Assembly: GCA_963735465.1 (NCBI GenBank)
Contig: CAVTLA010000001.1
Span: 124,001-188,000 of the forward strand
Length of the DNA stretch: 64,000 nucleotides
Reading direction: 5' to 3'
Origin: DASZHJ01 sp963735465
GTDB taxonomy: Bacteria; Pseudomonadota; Alphaproteobacteria; ATCC43930; CGMCC-115725
The number at the start of each line of letters is the position of its first letter. Within the stretch, counting starts at the first letter, position 1. Below, piece by piece: positions 13,401 through 22,624 of the stretch. The notes under the pieces were generated by a model. That model did no database searches, was not told the origin of the DNA, and saw only the letters and a program-made list of their open reading frames with translations. The translations under genes and the position numbers were made by a program.

Positions 13401-13542
13401 CGATCTGGATGGTGGGGAAATCGACCTGCGGCAGGGCGGCGACCGGCAGGTACTCGAAGGCCACGGCGCCGACCAGGATCAGGCCCAGCATCAGCAGCGA
13501 GGTCGCGATCGGCCGCAGGATGAAGAGCTTGGACAGGCTCAT
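10401..13542 (-). CDS. RND efflux transporter permease (AcrB/MdtB-type), one frameshift
   Basis: An inner-membrane proton-driven efflux pump subunit of about 1,046 residues in the hydrophobe/amphiphile exporter family. The start MSLSKLFILRPIATSLLM is the family's first transmembrane helix with its Arg-Pro motif. The fourth-helix proton relay appears as VTFVIDDAIVMIENIVRH. Helices and two periplasmic loops run in the normal order to a Gln/Ala-rich tail. The frame breaks once near 13385, where an extra base separates IQIEAV from LPGASAETMAASVATPIERS. Removing it restores the canonical porter loop. The stop of the membrane fusion protein gene lies 19 bases upstream, so the two form an operon. 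No outer-membrane channel gene is nearby. Confidence 0.9.
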
Positions 13543-13561
13543 GGGGCGATGACCCGGCCGG

Positions 13562-14716
13562 TCAGGGAGTGGCGCCGGCGGCCGGGCGGGCCTCGACGCG
13601 GGATCCCGGCTGCAGGCGGTATTGGCCGTCGACGACGATGCGGTCGCCGGGCGCGAGGCCGCTGGCGACGATGGCGACGGAGTCGCTCACCAGCGTCGCC
13701 GTCACCGGCCGGACCTCCACCGTGTCGTCGTCGGCAATGCGGAACACGAAGGTGCCGCTCTCGGCACGCTGGATCGCCTTCGAGGGAATCACCGTCGCGT
13801 CCTTGATCGTCTTCACGCGGACCCGGGCGGTGATGAACTCGCCGGGCCACAGAATGCGGTCGGCATTCTCGAACATCGCCTTGACCTTGATCTGGCCGGT
13901 CGCCTGATCGACGTGGCTGTCGACGAACACCAGCTTGCCGCTGGCGAGCAGTCGGTTGGAATCGCGGCTGTAGGCAGCGACCGACGGCGCGCCTTCCGCC
14001 ATCGCGGCGAGGATGGCGGGCAGATCATCCTGCGACAGCGTGAAGAGCGCCGCGATCGGCTGCATCTGGGTGATCATCACCAGACCCCCGGCATCGGTCG
14101 CGTGTACGATGCTGCCGGGATCCACCAGCCGCAGCCCGGCGCGGCCCTCGATCGGCGATTTGATAGTGGTGAAATCGACCTGCAGCTGCGCCATGTCGAC
14201 CGCGGCCTGATCGGCCTGGACGCTGGCCTCGAGCGTCGCCACCTGCGCCCTCTGGGTATCCAGGTTCTGCTTGGGGGCAAATCCCTTGGCCTCCAGGCTG
14301 CTGAAGCGCACCAGATCGAGGCGCGCATTGGCGAGCTGCGCCTCGTCCTTCGCCTTGTTGGCCTGGGCCTGCTTGAGCAGCGCCTGGAACGGTCGTGGAT
14401 CGATCTGCGCCAGCAGGTCTCCCCGGTGGACCTCCTGCCCTTCTGTAAACGCAACGCTGTCGAGCTGCCCATCCACCCGCACCTTGACGGTGACGGCATT
14501 GAGCGGTTGCACGGAGCCGATGCCGGTAAGCCAGATCGGCACATTGCGGCTCTCGGCCCGACCCTCCACCACGGGAATCGCCGGCCCGGCAGTCGCCGCG
14601 CGCGCCGCCGTCGAGAACTGCGGCGCAGATGCGGCGCCAGAGAAAGCGAGGCTCCAGCCAGCCACCGTCAATGTGCCAGCCAGCAGGTGCGTCAGGCTCT
14701 TCCACTTACGGTACAT
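13562..14716 (-). CDS. RND efflux periplasmic adaptor subunit (membrane fusion protein)
   Basis: A 384-residue adaptor linking the RND pump to an outer-membrane channel. It begins with a cytoplasmic Lys/Arg patch and a signal or anchor helix (HLLAGTLTVAGWSLAF). The lipoyl half-motif VRVDGQLDSVAFTEGQEV follows, then a long helical hairpin (residues about 115-190) rich in Gln and Ala, and the matching lipoyl half TTIKSPIEGRAGLRLVDPGS. A beta-barrel and membrane-proximal domain close it. I chose ATG 14716 (MYRKWKSL) because upstream codons in the frame add an Arg-rich tail that no family member has. It is the first gene of the efflux operon. Confidence 0.88.
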   Translation of the reverse strand: MYRKWKSLTHLLAGTLTVAGWSLAFSGAASAPQFSTAARAATAGPAIPVVEGRAESRNVPIWLTGIGSVQPLNAVTVKVRVDGQLDSVAFTEGQEVHRGDLLAQIDPRPFQALLKQAQANKAKDEAQLANARLDLVRFSSLEAKGFAPKQNLDTQRAQVATLEASVQADQAAVDMAQLQVDFTTIKSPIEGRAGLRLVDPGSIVHATDAGGLVMITQMQPIAALFTLSQDDLPAILAAMAEGAPSVAAYSRDSNRLLASGKLVFVDSHVDQATGQIKVKAMFENADRILWPGEFITARVRVKTIKDATVIPSKAIQRAESGTFVFRIADDDTVEVRPVTATLVSDSVAIVASGLAPGDRIVVDGQYRLQPGSRVEARPAAGATP

Positions 14717-14854
14717 GCGTTTCCCAATGCTGCGCGGCCGACCGCGATCTCGCAAAGCGAAGTGCAGCACGCTTTTGACCCTTGGAGTCAATGCGGTGGT
14801 GGTTAAGCATGTCGGAACGGCGTTGTCGTCCCGTCCCCTCGCCACCGCGGCTGC

Positions 14855-15085
14855 CTACGTCGCTGATCGCCGCTTCGAGGCCTTGCGCCGACGCCATTCA
14901 TCCGCCGCGTCACCCATGGTTTTCTCTGTCCCATCCTTGAGCCAGGCCATGAACGGACGGTCGAACCGGAAATCCTGGCCGCATTGCGCCGTGAAGAAGC
15001 GGCGGACCTTCTGGGTGTTGCGATAGGTTTTCGTGATCGGCGTGGCGCGGGTTATTCGGTCGCTGTGCCAGTCGAACGCCGCCAC
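14855..15085 (-). CDS. DUF6434-like small protein
   Basis: A 76-residue basic protein beginning MAAFDWHSDRITRATPITKT, with a central RNTQKVRRFFTAQCG and a FDRPFMAWLKDG...TMGDAADEWRRR tail. This pattern, ending in an arginine-rich helix, is that of DUF6434 proteins, whose function is unknown and which can occur next to SAP-type DNA-binding domains. The gene stands alone between the efflux operon and the glycan operon, transcribed leftwards. The domain name is recalled from pattern, not searched. Confidence 0.6.
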   Translation of the reverse strand: MAAFDWHSDRITRATPITKTYRNTQKVRRFFTAQCGQDFRFDRPFMAWLKDGTEKTMGDAADEWRRRKASKRRSAT

Positions 15086-15309
15086 GGTGCATCCTCCGAG
15101 GTGAGCCTGCCCCCATCGCGCTCGGGGTCCCTTGCCATCTTGCCAAGTCCGGCAGCGGTATCCAAGCCTATCAGGGACTTACGAGGTCGCCCGTCAAAGC
15201 CGCCGGGCTTGCGTGCATTGCCGGCACGCCTGTATAAGGCCCCGAAACCCGGCCGCCGCAGGCCGATTCTCGCGAATGAGCCGCCGGAAGTGCGGCTGCG
15301 CCGAGGGAC

Positions 15310-16272
15310 ATGAATATCCTCTTCGTTACGGCCACGCGGATCGGCGACGCCGTCCTCTCCACCGGGCTGCTCTCCCATCTGATCGAGCGCCATTCCGGCG
15401 CCCGCCTCACCATCGCCGCCGGTCCGGTCGCGGCGCCGCTCTTCGAGGGCGTGCCCGGCCTGGAGCGTCTCATCGTCGTCAACAAGAAGCGCTATGGCCG
15501 CCACTGGCTGACGCTTTACGGCCGGGTGGCGCTCAGGCGCTGGGATCTCGTGGTGGATCTCCGCGGCTCGGCGCTGGCCTATCTGCTCCTGACGCGGGAG
15601 CGGCGCACCACCGCCAAGAGCGATCTCGGCGAGCATCGGGTGCGCGAGCTCGGGCGCCTCCTCGATCTCGATCCGCCGCCGGCGCCCCATCTGTGGACAC
15701 TTCCCAAGCACGAGGCCGCGGCGGCGGCGCTGATCCCGGCGGGCGGTCCGGTGCTCGCCATCGGTCCCGCCGCCAACTGGCGCGGCAAGACCTGGCGCGC
15801 CGAGCGCTTCGCCGAGCTGACGCGGCGTCTCACGGCGCCGGACGGCCTGCTGCCCGGCGCCCGCGTCGCGGTGCTGGCGGGAGAGCACGAGCGCGACCAG
15901 GCGGTGCCGGTGCTGGCGGCGATCCCGATCGCGCGGCGCCTCGACCTCGTGGGTCGCACCGATCTCCTCACCGCGGCGGCGGCGCTGCGGCGCACGGTGC
16001 TCTTCATCGGCAACGACACCGGCCTCATGCATATCGCGGCGGCGGCGGGCGTGCCCACCGTCGGTCTCTTCGGGCCGAGCCCCGCCGCGCGCTTCGCCCC
16101 CTGGGGACCGCGCACCGCGGTGGCGCAGACCGCGGTGCCGCCGGCGCAGCTCACGGCGCACGCGGGTTTCGATCACCGCACCACCGACACGCTGATGGAC
16201 AGCCTCAGCGTGGAGATGGCGGAGGCGGCGGCGCGCGGCCTCTGGCAGCGGCTGCACGGCGCGGCGGCCTGA
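15310..16272 (+). CDS. glycosyltransferase family 9 (heptosyltransferase-like)
   Basis: A 320-residue GT9 glycosyltransferase predicted to transfer an ADP-heptose-like sugar during lipopolysaccharide core assembly on the cytoplasmic face of the inner membrane. The first motif MNILFVTATRIGDAVLSTGL is the classic GT9 opening. The donor-binding region IGNDTGLMHIAAAAGVPTVG and LFGPSPAARFAPWGP lies near residues 235-270. The preceding PAANWRGKTWRAERFAEL is also typical. It is the first of four co-directional genes spaced or overlapped by a few bases. The donor sugar cannot be fixed from sequence. Confidence 0.85.
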   Translation: MNILFVTATRIGDAVLSTGLLSHLIERHSGARLTIAAGPVAAPLFEGVPGLERLIVVNKKRYGRHWLTLYGRVALRRWDLVVDLRGSALAYLLLTRERRTTAKSDLGEHRVRELGRLLDLDPPPAPHLWTLPKHEAAAAALIPAGGPVLAIGPAANWRGKTWRAERFAELTRRLTAPDGLLPGARVAVLAGEHERDQAVPVLAAIPIARRLDLVGRTDLLTAAAALRRTVLFIGNDTGLMHIAAAAGVPTVGLFGPSPAARFAPWGPRTAVAQTAVPPAQLTAHAGFDHRTTDTLMDSLSVEMAEAAARGLWQRLHGAAA

Positions 16273-16283
16273 GGCGAGCGCGA

Positions 16284-17321
16284 GTGGCACGCATCGTCAT
16301 GACCGATGACGGCGTCGAGTTCGACGGCTCGACGCCGGAGCGCGGACCCCTCGGCGGCGCCGAGGCGGCGTTCCTGGCGCTGGCCGAGGCGCTGGCGGCG
16401 CGCGGCCACGAGGTCAGGGTCTGCAACAACTGCCCGGCGCCGCTCACCCGCAACGGCGTCTCCTGGACGCCGATCGCCCAGGGCGTGCCGGCGGACTGCG
16501 ATCTCTATATCGGCAACCGCGGCCATCGCCTGATCGGCCTCGCCCCCCAGGCCCGCGCCCGCGTGTTCTGGCTGCACAATCCCGGCGACTACATCCTGAA
16601 GCCGCGCTATCTCTGGCCGCTCTACGTGCATCGGCCGGTACTGGTGTTCTCCGGCGACTACCACGCCTCGACCGTGCCGGGGTGGATCCGGAGCGGCGGG
16701 CGCGCCGTCATTCCCTATGGCCTCGACGCCATCTATCGCGCCGCCAAGCCGCGCACCGACACGCCGGCGCCGGTGGCGATCTTCACCTCCAATCCGCTGC
16801 GCGGTCTCGACTGGCTCCTCGATCTCTGGGCGCGCCGCATCCGTCCGGCGGTGCCGGGCGCCGAGCTGCATCTCTATACCGGCCCCGAGATCTACGGCGC
16901 GGTGGGCGCGCGCAAGGCGGGGCAGATGGCGGCGGTGCTGGCGCGCGCCGACGCGCTGGCGGCGGACGGCGTGCACCGCCATGCGCCGGTGCCGAAGTCG
17001 GCGCTGATCGAGCCGCTGCGCCAGGCGCGGGCGATGCTCTATCGCGGCGATGCCGGCGAGACCTTCTGCCTCGCCGTCGCCGAGGCGCAGGCGCTGGGCC
17101 TGCCGGCGGTGGTGACCGCGCTGGGCTCGCTGCCGGAGCGGGTCGCCGACGGCGTCACCGGCACGGTCGCCCGCACCGACGACGGCTTCGTCGCGGCGGC
17201 GGTGGCGCTCCTCACCGACGACGCGCTCTGGCGCCGCCGGCACCAGGCGGCGATCGCCGGGCAGAAGGGCCTCTCCTGGGCCGAGGTCGCCGCGCGCTTC
17301 GCGGCGTTCATCCCGCCGTGA
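16284..17321 (+). CDS. glycosyltransferase (GT4-like)
   Basis: A 345-residue GT-B fold glycosyltransferase. A glycine-rich acceptor loop (RGPLGGAEAAFLALAEAL) sits near residue 25, and the donor-site helix with the E-x7-E pattern appears as GETFCLAVAEAQALGLPAVV near residue 260. It lacks a membrane span. The start is GTG 16284; ATG 16299 is an alternative. Its stop overlaps the GTG start of the next glycosyltransferase in GTGA, showing tight coupling. It probably adds a sugar to lipopolysaccharide or exopolysaccharide, given its neighbours. Confidence 0.75.
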   Translation: MARIVMTDDGVEFDGSTPERGPLGGAEAAFLALAEALAARGHEVRVCNNCPAPLTRNGVSWTPIAQGVPADCDLYIGNRGHRLIGLAPQARARVFWLHNPGDYILKPRYLWPLYVHRPVLVFSGDYHASTVPGWIRSGGRAVIPYGLDAIYRAAKPRTDTPAPVAIFTSNPLRGLDWLLDLWARRIRPAVPGAELHLYTGPEIYGAVGARKAGQMAAVLARADALAADGVHRHAPVPKSALIEPLRQARAMLYRGDAGETFCLAVAEAQALGLPAVVTALGSLPERVADGVTGTVARTDDGFVAAAVALLTDDALWRRRHQAAIAGQKGLSWAEVAARFAAFIPP

Positions 17322-18343
17322 CGCGGCTCCTGCAGGCGATGGCGGGCGCGCCCCACGGCGGCGCGGAGATCTTCTTCGTGCGCCTCGCCACGGCGCTGCA
17401 GCATGCGGGTCAGGATCAGCGCGTGCTGATCCGGAAGGACCTGCAGCGTGCCGTCGCGCTGCGCTCCGGCGGCGTCGATCCCGTGGAGCTGCCGTTCCGC
17501 ACCTGGTTCGATTTCAAGACCCGACTCGGATACCGCCGCGCGATTCGCGAGTACCGGCCGGAGGTGGTGCTGACCTGGATGAATCGCGCGACGCAGCTAT
17601 GCCCACGGGGCAAATTCGTGCATGTTGCCCGTCTGGGAGGCTACTACGATCTCAAATACTACAAGCAGTGCGATCACCTGATCGGCAATACCCGCCACAT
17701 CGTGGAATATCTGGTGCACAAGGGCTGGTCGAAACGGCGCGCGCATTACCTTCCGAATTTCGTGCCGGTCATGAGCGCGGCGGCGGCGCGACGGTCGAGC
17801 TTCGACACTCCCGACGACGTGCCGCTGGCGCTCGCACTGGGGCGGCTGCATCCCAACAAGGGCTTCGACCTGCTGCTGGATGCGCTGGCGCTGACGCGGG
17901 ACGTCCATCTCTGGATCGCCGGCGACGGGCCGTTGCGCCAGGATCTGGAGCGCCAGGCGCGGGGGCTGCGCATCGCCGACCGCGTGCGCTTCCTGGGCTG
18001 GCGCGAGGACACGGCGATGCTGCTGGCGGCGTCGGACATGCTGGTGTCCTCCTCCAATCATGAGCCGCTGGGAAACGTGGTGATCGAGGCCTGGGCCGCC
18101 GGCATTCCCGTGGTGGCGACCGCGAGCGTGGGGCCGCGGGCGCTGATCCGCGACGGCGAGACCGGGCTGCTGGTGCCGCTCAACGACGCGGCGGCGCTGG
18201 CGGATGCCATGACGCGGCTCGTGGAGAATCCCGATCTCCGCGCCGAGCTTGCCGGCGGCGGCCGCGACGCGCACGCGGCGGAGTTCAGCGAGGACGTGGT
18301 GGTGGCCCAGTATCGCGCATTCTTCGAGCTGATCGCCCGCTGA
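17318..18343 (+). CDS. glycosyltransferase family 4
   Basis: A 341-residue GT4 glycosyltransferase. It opens with MTRLLQAMAGAPHGGAEIFF (GTG start), where GGAE is the acceptor-side glycine loop. The C-terminal Rossmann half contains ALGRLHPNKGFDLLLDAL and SSSNHEPLGNVVIEAWAAGI, which carries the E-x7-E donor site. The GTG overlaps the upstream gene's stop, and its own TGA overlaps the ATG of asnB, so the four genes are one translational unit. LPS core or O-antigen synthesis is inferred from context. Confidence 0.85.
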   Translation: MTRLLQAMAGAPHGGAEIFFVRLATALQHAGQDQRVLIRKDLQRAVALRSGGVDPVELPFRTWFDFKTRLGYRRAIREYRPEVVLTWMNRATQLCPRGKFVHVARLGGYYDLKYYKQCDHLIGNTRHIVEYLVHKGWSKRRAHYLPNFVPVMSAAAARRSSFDTPDDVPLALALGRLHPNKGFDLLLDALALTRDVHLWIAGDGPLRQDLERQARGLRIADRVRFLGWREDTAMLLAASDMLVSSSNHEPLGNVVIEAWAAGIPVVATASVGPRALIRDGETGLLVPLNDAAALADAMTRLVENPDLRAELAGGGRDAHAAEFSEDVVVAQYRAFFELIAR

Positions 18344-20113
18344 TGTGCGGCATCGCCGGCATGATGACCAGCGACGGCCGGCCGCCGTCGCCCAATGTGA
18401 TGCAGGCGATGGGGGAGGCGCTGGCCCATCGCGGGCCCGATGGCGTCGGGCATTACCGCGTCGGCGACGTCGCGATGATGCAGCGCCGCCTCGCTATCAT
18501 CGACCTCGTCACCGGCGACCAGCCGCTCTATGAGCCGGAGGGCGCGGCGCTGGTCGCCAACGGCGAGATCTACAACTACGTCGAGCTGCGGGCGGCGATG
18601 GACGGCACCGTGTTCTCGACCGCGTCGGACTGCGAGGTGCCGCTCCACCTCTACCGCCGCAAGGGGCTCGAGTTCGCCGACGATCTCCGCGGCATGTACG
18701 CGATCGCCTTGCACGATCCCGGCGCGCGGCGCCTGGTGCTGTCCCGCGACCCCTTCGGCATCAAGCCGCTCTACTACGCCGAGACCGCCGAGGGCGTCGC
18801 CTTCGCCTCGGAGCCCCGGGCGCTCATCGCCGGCGGCATCGTCGAGGGAACGCCGGTGCCCCAGGCGCGCAACGAGCTGCTGCAGCTGCAGTTCACCACC
18901 GGGCGCGAGACCGTCTTCGCCGGCATCCAGCGCCTGTTGCCGGGCGAGACCATCGTGATCTCCCGCGGCCGCATCGTCGAGCGCCGCCGGCGCGCGGCGC
19001 TGCCGAACTCCGGGCCGGTCGAGTGCAGCGAGGCGGAGGCGCTCGACGTCTTCGACGGCATCTTCGCCGAGAGCGTGCGCATCCATCAGCGCTCCGACGT
19101 CCCCTACGGCATGTTCCTCTCCGGCGGCACGGATTCCGCCGCCGTGCTGGCGATGATGGCGCGCCTCAACGAGCGCCCGGTGCAGGCCTTCACCGTGGGC
19201 TTCTCCAACACCGACGTCGCCGACGAGCGCGCCCAGGCCCGCGCCATCGCCAAATCCTTTGGCGCCGAGCACACGGAGATCGAGTTCCGCGAGGCGGATT
19301 TCTGGGTGCTGCTGCCGGAGATCGCGGCGGCGATGGACGATCCCGCCGCCGACTATGCGATCCTGCCGACCTTCAAGCTCGCCGCCGCCGCCCGCGCCGC
19401 CGGCCTCAAGGTGATCCTCTCGGGCGAGGGCGGCGACGAGCTCTTCGCCGGCTACGGCCGCTATCGCAGCGTGCTCCGGCCGTGGTGGGCGGGCGGCCGC
19501 CTGCCGCGCCGGCGCGGCAATCTCGACGGGCTCGGCGTGCTGCGGGACGACCTCACGGGATGGCGCGACGGCATCGCCGCGGCCGAGGCGCGGGAGGCGA
19601 AGCGCGACCGCTCGCTGCTGCAGATCGCCCAGGCCGTCGATTGCGCGGACTGGCTGCCGAACGATCTCCTGGGCAAGCTCGACCGCTGCCTGATGGCCCA
19701 CGGCGTCGAGGGCCGCACGCCCTTCCTCGATCCCCAGGTGGCGGCGCTGGCCTTCCGCCTGCCGGACGACCTCAAGATCCGAAATCGCAAGGGCAAGTGG
19801 CTGCTGCGCCGCTGGGTCGCCGAGCACGTCCCGGCGGCGCAGCCATTCGAGAAGAAGCACGGCTTCACCGTGCCGGTGGGCGAGTGGATCCAGCGCCGCG
19901 GCGGCACGCTGGGCCCGCTGGTGGCGGCCCAGGCCGGCGTCGCCGAGCTCTGCATTCCCGAGCAGGTGACCCGACTCTTCACCGAGGCCCACGACCGCCG
20001 CGCCGGCTTCGCCGCCTGGACGCTTGCTCTTCTACGCCCTCTGGCACCGGCACCATATTTTGCGGCGGCCGCCGGCGGGTGACGTGTTCGCGGCGTTGGG
20101 GGAGCGGCGGTAG
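18343..20113 (+). CDS. asnB: asparagine synthase (glutamine-hydrolysing), C-terminal frameshift
   Basis: An AsnB-type amidotransferase of about 589 residues. Cys2 of MCGIAGMM is the glutaminase nucleophile, followed by HRGPDGVGHY. The synthetase half has the ATP pyrophosphatase loop MFLSGGTDSAAVLAMM near residue 260 and SGEGGDELFAGYGRY. In glycan clusters such enzymes often amidate uronic acids, which fits its place after three glycosyltransferases. The frame breaks near 20025: as written it ends at 20082 with an alanine-rich tail. Removing one T from ACGCTTGCTC restores the usual family ending LLFYALWHRHHI and a stop at 20111-20113. I therefore extend the gene to 20113. Confidence 0.88.
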
Positions 20114-20135
20114 GGGCGCGCTGGATTGCGATCTA

Positions 20136-20251
20136 GCGTCCTTCGAGACGGGCGCTTCGCGCCCTCCTCAGGATGAGGCGGTTTTCTTTGTGCCATCCCC
20201 AATGATCCTCATGCTGAGGAGCGGTCCGCAGGACCGCGTCTCGAAGCACGC
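20136..20251. repeat. intergenic palindromic repeat, full copy
   Basis: GCGTCCTTCGAGACG and its near-inverse CGTCTCGAAGCACGC flank two hairpin halves with CTCCTCAGGATGAGGC and CTCATGCTGAGGAGCGG. The spacer carries GGTTTTCTTTGTGCCATC, also found in the copies at 33201 and 44268. It sits between the convergent asnB and pyrC. Confidence 0.88.
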
Positions 20252-20266
20252 GGGATCAATGTGCAG

Positions 20267-21306
20267 CTAGTCGACCAGCGACCAGCTCAATTCCTCGCCG
20301 GCGAAAAACGGCTTCACGATCTCGCCGCCGGCGCGGATCTCCGTCGGCACGCGCGTCGGCCGATTCACCAGCGTCACGCGCTCCTCGTTGACGGGGAGGC
20401 CATAGAAGCGGGGCCGTTGAGCGACGCGAAGGCCTCGAAACGATCCAGCGCGTTCTCCTCGGCGAAGACCTGCGCATAGAGCTCGAGCGCCGTCGGCGCG
20501 GTGAAGATGCCGGCGCAGCCGCAGTCGCTCTCCTTGTCCTTGGCGGGATGCGGCGCGGTGTCGGTGCCGAGGAAGAATTTCGCGCTGCCGGAAATGGCGG
20601 CGCGGCGCAGCGCCAGGCGGTGCGGCTCGCGCTTCGCAACCGGCAGGCAGTACATGTGCGGCCGCAAGCCGCCGGCGAAGAGGGCGTTGCGGTTGATGAC
20701 GAGGTGGTGCGCGGTGATGGTGGCGGCGAGGGTGGGGCCGGCGGCCGCCACGAACTCCGCGGCCTCCCTGGTGGTGATGTGCTCCAGCACGATCTTGAGA
20801 TCGGGGAAGCGTGTCGTCAGCGGCGCCAGCACGCGCTCGATGAACACCGCCTCGCGGTCGAAGATGTCGACGTCGGGATCGGTCACCTCGCCATGGACGA
20901 GGAGCGGCATGGCGATCTCGCTCATGCGCTCCAGCACGGGGTAGGTCTTGGAGAGATCGGTCACGCCGTGGGCGGAATTGGTGGTGGCACGGGCGGGATA
21001 GAGCTTCACCGCCGCGAACACTTTCTCGGTGTAGCCGCGGGCGATCTCGGCGGCGTCGGCGCCGTCGGTCAGGTAGCAGGTCATCAGCGGCGTGAAGCGG
21101 GCGCCCTTCGGCAGCGCCTCGAGGATGCGGCCGCGATAGGCCAAGGCGGCGGCGATCGTGGTTACCGGCGGCACCAGGTTCGGCATCACGATGGCGCGGG
21201 CGAACTGCCGGGCGGTGAACGGCAGCACCGCATCCAGCATCGCGCCGTCGCGCAGATGCACGTGCCAGTCGTCCGGCCGGCGCAGGCTCAGGCTTTCCTC
21301 GCTCAA
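20267..21306 (-). CDS. pyrC: dihydroorotase, one frameshift
   Basis: A type II dihydroorotase (about 346 residues) that closes carbamoyl-aspartate to dihydroorotate in pyrimidine synthesis. The metal site is seen as DDWHVHLRDGAML near the N terminus. The carbamylated lysine lies in AVKLYPARATTNS. Further ligands lie in LVHGEVTD and VLEHITTREA, and the catalytic aspartate in FFLGTDTAPHPAKDKE. The frame breaks near 20405: a missing C in a C run separates SLNGP from RFYGLPVNEERVTLV. No ATG is well placed. I chose TTG 21306, which has GGAGGG nine bases upstream; another TTG at 21348 would add fourteen residues. Confidence 0.88.
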
Positions 21307-21456
21307 ACCGAAATGCCCTCCGTTGGTGAAGGCCCGTTGTCGCCGCAAACCGCTGACGAGGCAAGCCCCGGCTGCAGGGCTGGGCCCCCGCGAGCCCCCG
21401 TGACGAATGGGGTGCCGGTGCTATATCTTTGGTCGGGTATTTCCGGAGGAGCGCGC

Positions 21457-22624
21457 ATGACCGCCTGTATCGTCGGCTGGGCCCACAGCAAGTTCGGCAA
21501 GCACGAGAGCGAGGACATCGAATCCCTGATCACCGGCGTCGCCGCCGAGGCGATCCGCGATGCCGGCTTCGAGCCGGCCGACATCGACGAGATCTTCATC
21601 GGCACGATGAACGCCGGCTTCGTGCGCCAGGAATTCCCGTCGTCGCTGGTGCTGCAGACCGATCCGGCGCTGCGCTTCAAGCCGGCGACCCGCGTCGAGA
21701 ATGCCTGCGCCACCGGCTCGGCGGCGATCCACCAGGGCCTGACCTCCATCGAGGCGCGCCGCGCCCGCAAGGTGCTGGTGGTGGGCGTGGAGAAGATGAG
21801 CGAGGTCACGGGACCCGCCGTCGGCGACATCCTGATCCGCGCCTCCTACCTCAAGGAGGAAGGCGCCATCGACGGCGGCTTCGCCGGCGTCTTCGGCCGC
21901 ATCGCCCAGATGTATTTCCAGCGCTACGGCGACAAGTCCGACGCGCTGGCCCGCATCGCCGCCAAGAACCACAAGAACGGCGCCGTCAATCCCCTGGCGC
22001 AGATGCAGAAGGATCTCGGCTACGAATTCTGCCGCGCGGTCTCGGAGAAAAATCCGCTGGTGGCGGGGCCGCTGCGGCGCACGGATTGCTCGCTGGTCTC
22101 TGACGGTGCCGCGGCGCTGGTGCTGGCGGACGTGGAGACGTCGCTCACGCTGGACAAGGCAGTGATCTTCCGCGCCACCGAGCATGTGAACGACTTCCTG
22201 CCGATCTCCAAGCGCGACATCACCGCCTTCGAGGGACCGGAGCTCGCCTGGAAGCGCGCGCTCGCCAAGGCCGGCGTCGGCCTCGAGGACCTGAGCTTCG
22301 CCGAGGTGCATGACTGCTTCACCATCGCCGAGCTGCTGATCTACGAGGCGATGGGCCTGACGCCGCGGGGCGAGGGGGCGCGGGCGATCGAGGAGGGCTG
22401 GACCGAGAAGTCCGGCCGCCTGCCGATCAATCCCAGCGGCGGCCTCAAGTCCAAGGGCCACCCCATCGGCGCCACCGGCGTCTCCATGCATGTGCTGGCG
22501 GCGATGCAGCTCATGGGCAAGGCCGGCGGCATCCAGGTGCCGGGCGCCGAGCTCGGCGCCGTCTTCAACATGGGCGGCGCCGCAGTCGCGAATTACGTAA
22601 GTATTCTTGGAACCGCTGAGATGA
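21457..22624 (+). CDS. thiolase family protein (acetyl-CoA acetyltransferase-like), terminal frameshift
   Basis: A thiolase of about 388 residues in the SCP-x-like branch, which cleaves or forms 3-ketoacyl-CoA. The acylated cysteine is in RVENACATGSAAIHQG. The C-terminal active-site segments are FAEVHDCFTIAEL and GLKSKGHPIGATGVSMH. As written the frame reads through into the next gene with no stop. Removing one G from TTCTTGGAACC near 22609 changes the end to NYVSILEPLR and a TGA at 22622-22624, a common thiolase ending. That stop overlaps the ATG of acuI in ATGA. I take this as the true structure, so the fusion is an artefact. Confidence 0.85.

Noticed and set aside
10350..13523. A very long plus-strand open frame antisense to the RND pump
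   Set aside because: It is rich in Arg, Asp and His with no motifs, typical of the antisense frame of a GC-rich gene. The minus-strand frame encodes a clear transporter.
18058..19992. A long minus-strand open frame antisense to asnB
   Set aside because: Low-complexity shadow of asnB, with no domain or ribosome binding site.
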